Positions 61,307-64,000 of a stretch of DNA of 64,000 bases are shown piece by piece (positions within the stretch are counted from its first letter, which is position 1; every line of letters begins with the position of its first letter). Below the pieces are notes generated by a model. It saw only the letters and a program-made list of their open reading frames with translations, searched no databases and was not told the DNA's origin. Source of the stretch: Syngnathus acus (lineage: Eukaryota > Chordata > Actinopteri > Syngnathiformes > Syngnathidae); NCBI RefSeq assembly GCF_901709675.1, contig NC_051102.1, forward strand, positions 5,553,412-5,617,411, written 5' to 3'. Made by a program: the position numbers and the translations under genes.

Positions 61307-63389
61307 AAGTGTAACTGGTTTCAAAGTTGTTGTTTTATTTATTTTTTTAAGATTCCTTAAAACGGTCATTTCAAACCACAAGGATGAACTTTTATGTCTT
61401 TTCAAGCATGCCTTCTTCAGACTTTTTTGTGTGTCTTCTCATGATAAAAATGCCTACTAAATTTCGTAAAGTGTAACTGGAGGGGTGATTCTTTTTCTAA
61501 ACATTGAGGGGGATGCTACCAAACACAATTCAAACCTTCAACTGCACTTCAAACCAAAATACTTTCTGTCACTTTTCCTACAATAGCTTCTTGAGACATT
61601 TTTGTGGGTCTGTTCATACCGGACAAAGTCAAACTGTCTTCTGGGTCTGAAAACATGATAGCTGCAACTAAAAAAGTGATTTCAAATTCATCCAACTTGT
61701 GTTGATGTCATTTTTGGGTTCCCGCTGAGATTTTTTTTGTCCAGGAAGCTGATCTGTTTTGAAACATGTCCGTTTCGTCAAATTTAATCTGAAAGGCTCC
61801 ACTCACAGCCGCTTGGCAGCAAGCTTGACAATAACAAGGCCCGCTTACTGGCAGTAGCGTACTTCCGAAGGGATGCTGTCTCCCATCATGTTTGACACGT
61901 CCTAGAATATAAAGAAATACGTCCCGTGGCACACGAATCTGCACGTCCGGGATGCTGGAAAATGTCCCCTGCAGCCGGCAGCTTGTCAAAGCCAAGGGAA
62001 CATGACAATAGTTTCCCCTCGTTGTCCCTCTCACACTTCGTCTACCCACTTTCTAATAAGTGGAAAAGTCACAGAGAGGTAGTATTTTACTTTTAAAGGG
62101 AATAAAAAAGTGGCAGTGATATGGAGAGGTGTCAGCGCGCCGTCAGTCGTGGTGACATTATCAGACTTGCGCAGGAAGCTTGTTTCACAGCAGGAGGTAA
62201 GTACTCACTACCGCCTCCCAACAAAAATGCTGCTAATCCCCTCAAGGTGCAAGCAGACGGCTTCACAAGCCTCTCCATCACTTTTTTTTGGGGCGTCACA
62301 TGGACACGTCAACGTTGGAGGTGGCCGTTTGGTCAATTTTGTCCGACTTCCAGCTGATCAATTCCAACTTTTACAAAGCAGAAATTGGAAGTGGAAATTG
62401 GAAAATTTAGATCGCTATCTATCTCGATAGAAATAGATAAGATAGCTAAGACAGTTTGTATTTTCATTTATATGCTCCTAGACGGGCTATTGATTAGGCA
62501 GCTCTGCCCAACGCTGAGCGCTGGCAACACCCCACCAGCTGCAGAGATTATCGAGAAAACTGTAATCGAGAACCCTGGCAGGCTAATCTTCCCTCGGCTA
62601 ACCTCAGCTGACATCATTGATTGGCAGCCGAATGAAGAATTAATGTTAAAGAGTCTCGTATAGATTCTTTTACAAGGGCAACTGCGCATTAAACATGAAC
62701 GCAATAAAGCTGTTTTTTTTAAGATGTCTCGCCCCTTTTGTCTTTGCGGTTCTGTTCTACTATTATATTTAGTTTCAAGTAAAGACTGGTGCACAAATCG
62801 AGTCTTTTTGTAATATAAAATTTGATACAGCACAGGAAGTATCAATACTGAATCAACTGAGATACCGTTTAAGGTGTTTAAGGAAGGACTGCTGTTTTTG
62901 TTAGCAACAGTTAGCCATAGTTGATGTCGACAAGAGTGGATGACATGTAGGTCACAACATTGTGCTCTGAATACAAACCATTAAGCCCTAAACTTCAAAT
63001 CTTAAAACCCCTAAACCTTACCCTCTGCTTAACCCTTAAGCATAACTGTTACCAGTTAAAATAAAACAAGTAAACTAAAAAGTCTCTTGGAAAAGCTTTA
63101 GATTAATCCAGCAATTCGTGAGCTCCGCATTTATTGGCAGATTTACCAAAATAAACAACTGTGTGAGAGAAGAAGATAAACCACATTGTGATTTAGGAAA
63201 GAACCCACTGATGCACAATACCTGCTTAGCTCGGAGAATAATAATTGCACGCCTGTCATTGTTTTTTCTTATTTCTTTCTTTCTTTTAAACTTAATTTTC
63301 TCACAGTAGCCCCAAGATAAGGTTGTATCCGAAAGTAGTCATTGAAAGTAGGGCGTGAGTACTCTGTGAGTGTGTGCATGCGGTGGTGT

Positions 63390-63401
63390 GGGGGGGGGGG
63401 G
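63390..63401. repeat. Poly-G tract (12)
   Basis: Run of 12 G after a GT-rich stretch (gtgagtgtgtgcatgcggtg). Confidence 0.9.
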
Positions 63402-63490
63402 CTGAACTGGGCAATGCAGACCGACCTCAGACTGGTCTTCCACTCCCCCATCCTCAAAATACACTCGAGTATTCCCGGCACTGCAAGTAA

Positions 63491-63510
63491 GCCACTGCCC
63501 CCTGGTGGCC
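63491..63510 (-). promoter_or_regulatory. Strong CTCF-like motif, minus orientation
   Basis: Reverse complement reads GGCCACCAGGGGGCAGTGGC, an exact match to the well-known vertebrate CTCF core CCACCAGGGGGCA with consensus flanks. Bound sites of this kind act as insulators or loop anchors. The same words also occur inside some fish repeats, so it could be repeat-borne. Confidence 0.6.
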
Positions 63511-63621
63511 TCTTCAACTAGCCCCGATTCGAGGAGCCAGCATCTTCATTTAATATGTAACAAGAAGCTTCTGTGTTTAGCCAAATTAGGCCTCATGAAT
63601 TTTGAGCCACATGCGTCCCCA

Positions 63622-63636
63622 AACGCCCCCTATAGG
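63622..63636 (-). promoter_or_regulatory. Weaker CTCF-like motif, minus orientation
   Basis: Reverse complement CCTATAGGGGGCGTT has the AGGGGGCG core of CTCF sites but a poor left half. It is 112 bp from the strong motif and in the same orientation. Confidence 0.3.
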
Positions 63637-64000
63637 CATATGCTTAGTACGTAATCCGTGATTATTGGCCTGAGGCCACAGAGCGTTATGTAAAGGACCA
63701 AATCATCCTTTCACTGATGTTCGAGAGTGTGGAATAGGACTTTTCATGAATAATAGACATGTACAGATCTTGCTTCAAATTTACTGGAAAAGCACACAGC
63801 AAAAATGATCAATTATAACTTTGGTTTGACAGTGACAAGGATTCAGTGGTGTACCTAATGAAGTGTCTATTATTAATATTCAGGTTGCCACTTTTATTCA
63901 TTTGCAGCACTTAGAGCCCAAAAAAAGGGCAGTCTTGGATGCAAATGATTTTAAATGCCACTTCATGATTTGCGTAAAGTGTATTACAATTATGCGAATA

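Larger units (their letters stand above)
61307..64000. other. Noncoding DNA, no gene recognised
   Basis: No supportable exon. Contains ttgtgttgatgtcatttttgggtt near 61699, purine/pyrimidine mixed sequence to 62430, a degenerate CCCTAA-like patch at 62985-63045, a G12 tract at 63390-63401, and two CTCF-like motifs. Overlapping frames of 106-125 codons at 62110-62845 have no recognisable family motif. Confidence 0.5.

Noticed and set aside
62985-63045. CCCTAA-like words resembling telomere repeats
   Set aside because: The words are irregular in spacing and sequence, with no tandem hexamer period.

Overview
The window reads as vertebrate, most likely teleost (probably percomorph) nuclear DNA. 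The evidence is long A/T-rich noncoding sequence full of CA, AT, TTCC and poly-G tracts, teleost-type LINEs, hAT-, piggyBac- and mariner-like terminal sequences, and a copy of a repeat that I recall as abundant in spiny-rayed fish (33881-34012). No bacterial-style gene organisation, tRNA, rRNA or CRISPR array was seen. I could not recognise any host protein-coding exon, so this looks like a gene desert or the inside of a very large intron.

Layout. Positions 1-232 are the end of a hAT-type element. From 233 to about 56.8 kb the DNA is noncoding, with scattered transposon remnants: an LTR-like stretch at 2040-2520, LINE tails near 2.6 kb and 35.4 kb, TA-flanked palindromic MITEs at 28584-28686 and 45626-45811, hAT ends near 35.1 and 46.1 kb, a TTAA-flanked MITE near 47.1 kb, and a mariner/Tigger-like end at 55960. 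Simple repeats include a 540-bp pyrimidine-rich tetranucleotide block (31806-32345), a 230-bp AT array (52346-52582), a short telomere-like array (19606-19631) and a G-tract cluster (49899-49937). Several blocks rich in ATTA homeodomain-type words, without repeat hallmarks, are offered only as candidate conserved noncoding elements.

The only clear coding sequence is transposon-derived. At 56998-61299, minus strand, lies a compact single-ORF non-LTR retrotransposon (Jockey/I-like, with APE endonuclease and reverse transcriptase) flanked by a candidate 7-bp target duplication. Its ORF has one in-frame TAG and is interrupted by a 5'-truncated LINE of the teleost L2/CR1/Rex1 type (57586-58711). 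That insert carries its own visible 5-bp target duplication (gagta). Insert plus one duplication copy is 1131 bp, a multiple of three, so both halves of the host ORF are in the same frame. From 61.3 kb to the end the DNA is again noncoding, with two CTCF-like motifs near 63.5 kb.

There is no gene network to describe. I found no evidence for an undescribed multi-gene system. The most informative structures are the nested LINEs, the two related MITEs, the tetranucleotide block with its duplicated spacer, and possible convergent CTCF-like sites. Family assignments rest on recalled consensus features and not on database searches.
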